Assembly (NCBI GenBank): GCA_943328885.2 | Contig: CALQBT020000143.1 | Span: 1 to 6,989, forward strand | Direction of reading: 5' to 3' | From: Bordetella parapertussis | Lineage (GTDB): Bacteria > Pseudomonadota > Gammaproteobacteria > Burkholderiales > Burkholderiaceae_C | Length of the DNA: 6,989 bases | Part shown: positions 6,921 through 6,989 of the stretch, piece by piece | How positions within the stretch are numbered: position 1 is the first letter of the stretch | Layout of the letters: every line of letters begins with the position of its first letter | Position numbers and translations under genes: made by a program | The notes under the pieces: generated by a model | What the model was told of the DNA's origin: nothing | Databases searched by the model: none | What the model saw: the letters and a program-made list of their open reading frames with translations, nothing else

Positions 6921-6989
6921 TCAGGTGCCCAGGTCTTTGCGCATGCGCTGGACTTCGGCCTGGCGGTTGAAACCAGCCCCCAGCGCCGC
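6921..6989 (-). CDS. 3' end of an unidentified protein-coding gene
   Basis: Reading from the window edge on the minus strand, 22 codons are open and end at TGA (6923-6921); the visible C-terminus is AALGAGFNRQAEVQRMRKDL followed by GT. Most third positions are G or C, as in the other genes here. The helical, Ala/Arg-rich end with a short basic helix could be the last helix of a TPR-type protein, but 22 residues are too few to say. It points towards the PEP-CTERM gene and is separated from it by the 217-base control region. Confidence 0.5.
   Translation of the reverse strand, partial: AALGAGFNRQAEVQRMRKDLGT

Overview
The window is GC-rich, tightly packed bacterial DNA with strong G/C preference at third codon positions. 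It encodes Gram-negative envelope proteins, including a PEP-CTERM surface protein and a LolA-like periplasmic carrier. This fits a betaproteobacterium, most likely of the Burkholderiales (Leptothrix/Rubrivivax-like), but the taxon is inferred from style and gene content, not from a marker gene. No RNA gene, CRISPR array, insertion sequence or recent-transfer signature is visible.

Left part (1-3797, minus strand): a four-gene cluster, read in the order ABC ATPase (3797-3015), FtsX/MacB-type permease (3018-1636), LolA-like periplasmic protein (1615-830) and an outer-membrane beta-barrel protein (824 to beyond position 1). Junctions are a 4-base ATGA overlap, 20 bases and 5 bases, so this is almost certainly one operon. 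Together the products span the whole envelope: energy source, inner-membrane extractor, periplasmic carrier, outer-membrane protein. The layout is Lol-like, but all four differ from the housekeeping Lol proteins, so the cargo (lipid, glycolipid or lipoprotein) is unknown.

Middle (3798-5835): a 160-bp divergent intergenic region with an 8-bp-arm inverted repeat separates the export operon from a plus-strand membrane-anchored left-handed beta-helix acyltransferase (3958-4608). Convergent to it, 24 bases away, is a GT1-type glycosyltransferase (5835-4633). A glycosyltransferase and an acyltransferase beside a lipid-type exporter suggest a glycolipid or acylated-glycoside pathway; this is inference.

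Right part (5888-6989, minus strand): a PEP-CTERM protein (6703-5888) is preceded by a 217-bp non-coding region that looks like a complete sigma-54 control region. It has a -24/-12 core with exact spacing, an IHF consensus match near -50 and a perfect 7-bp-arm inverted repeat near -127. The PEP-CTERM gene may be co-transcribed with the glycosyltransferase 52 bases downstream. The last 69 bases are the 3' end of another minus-strand gene.
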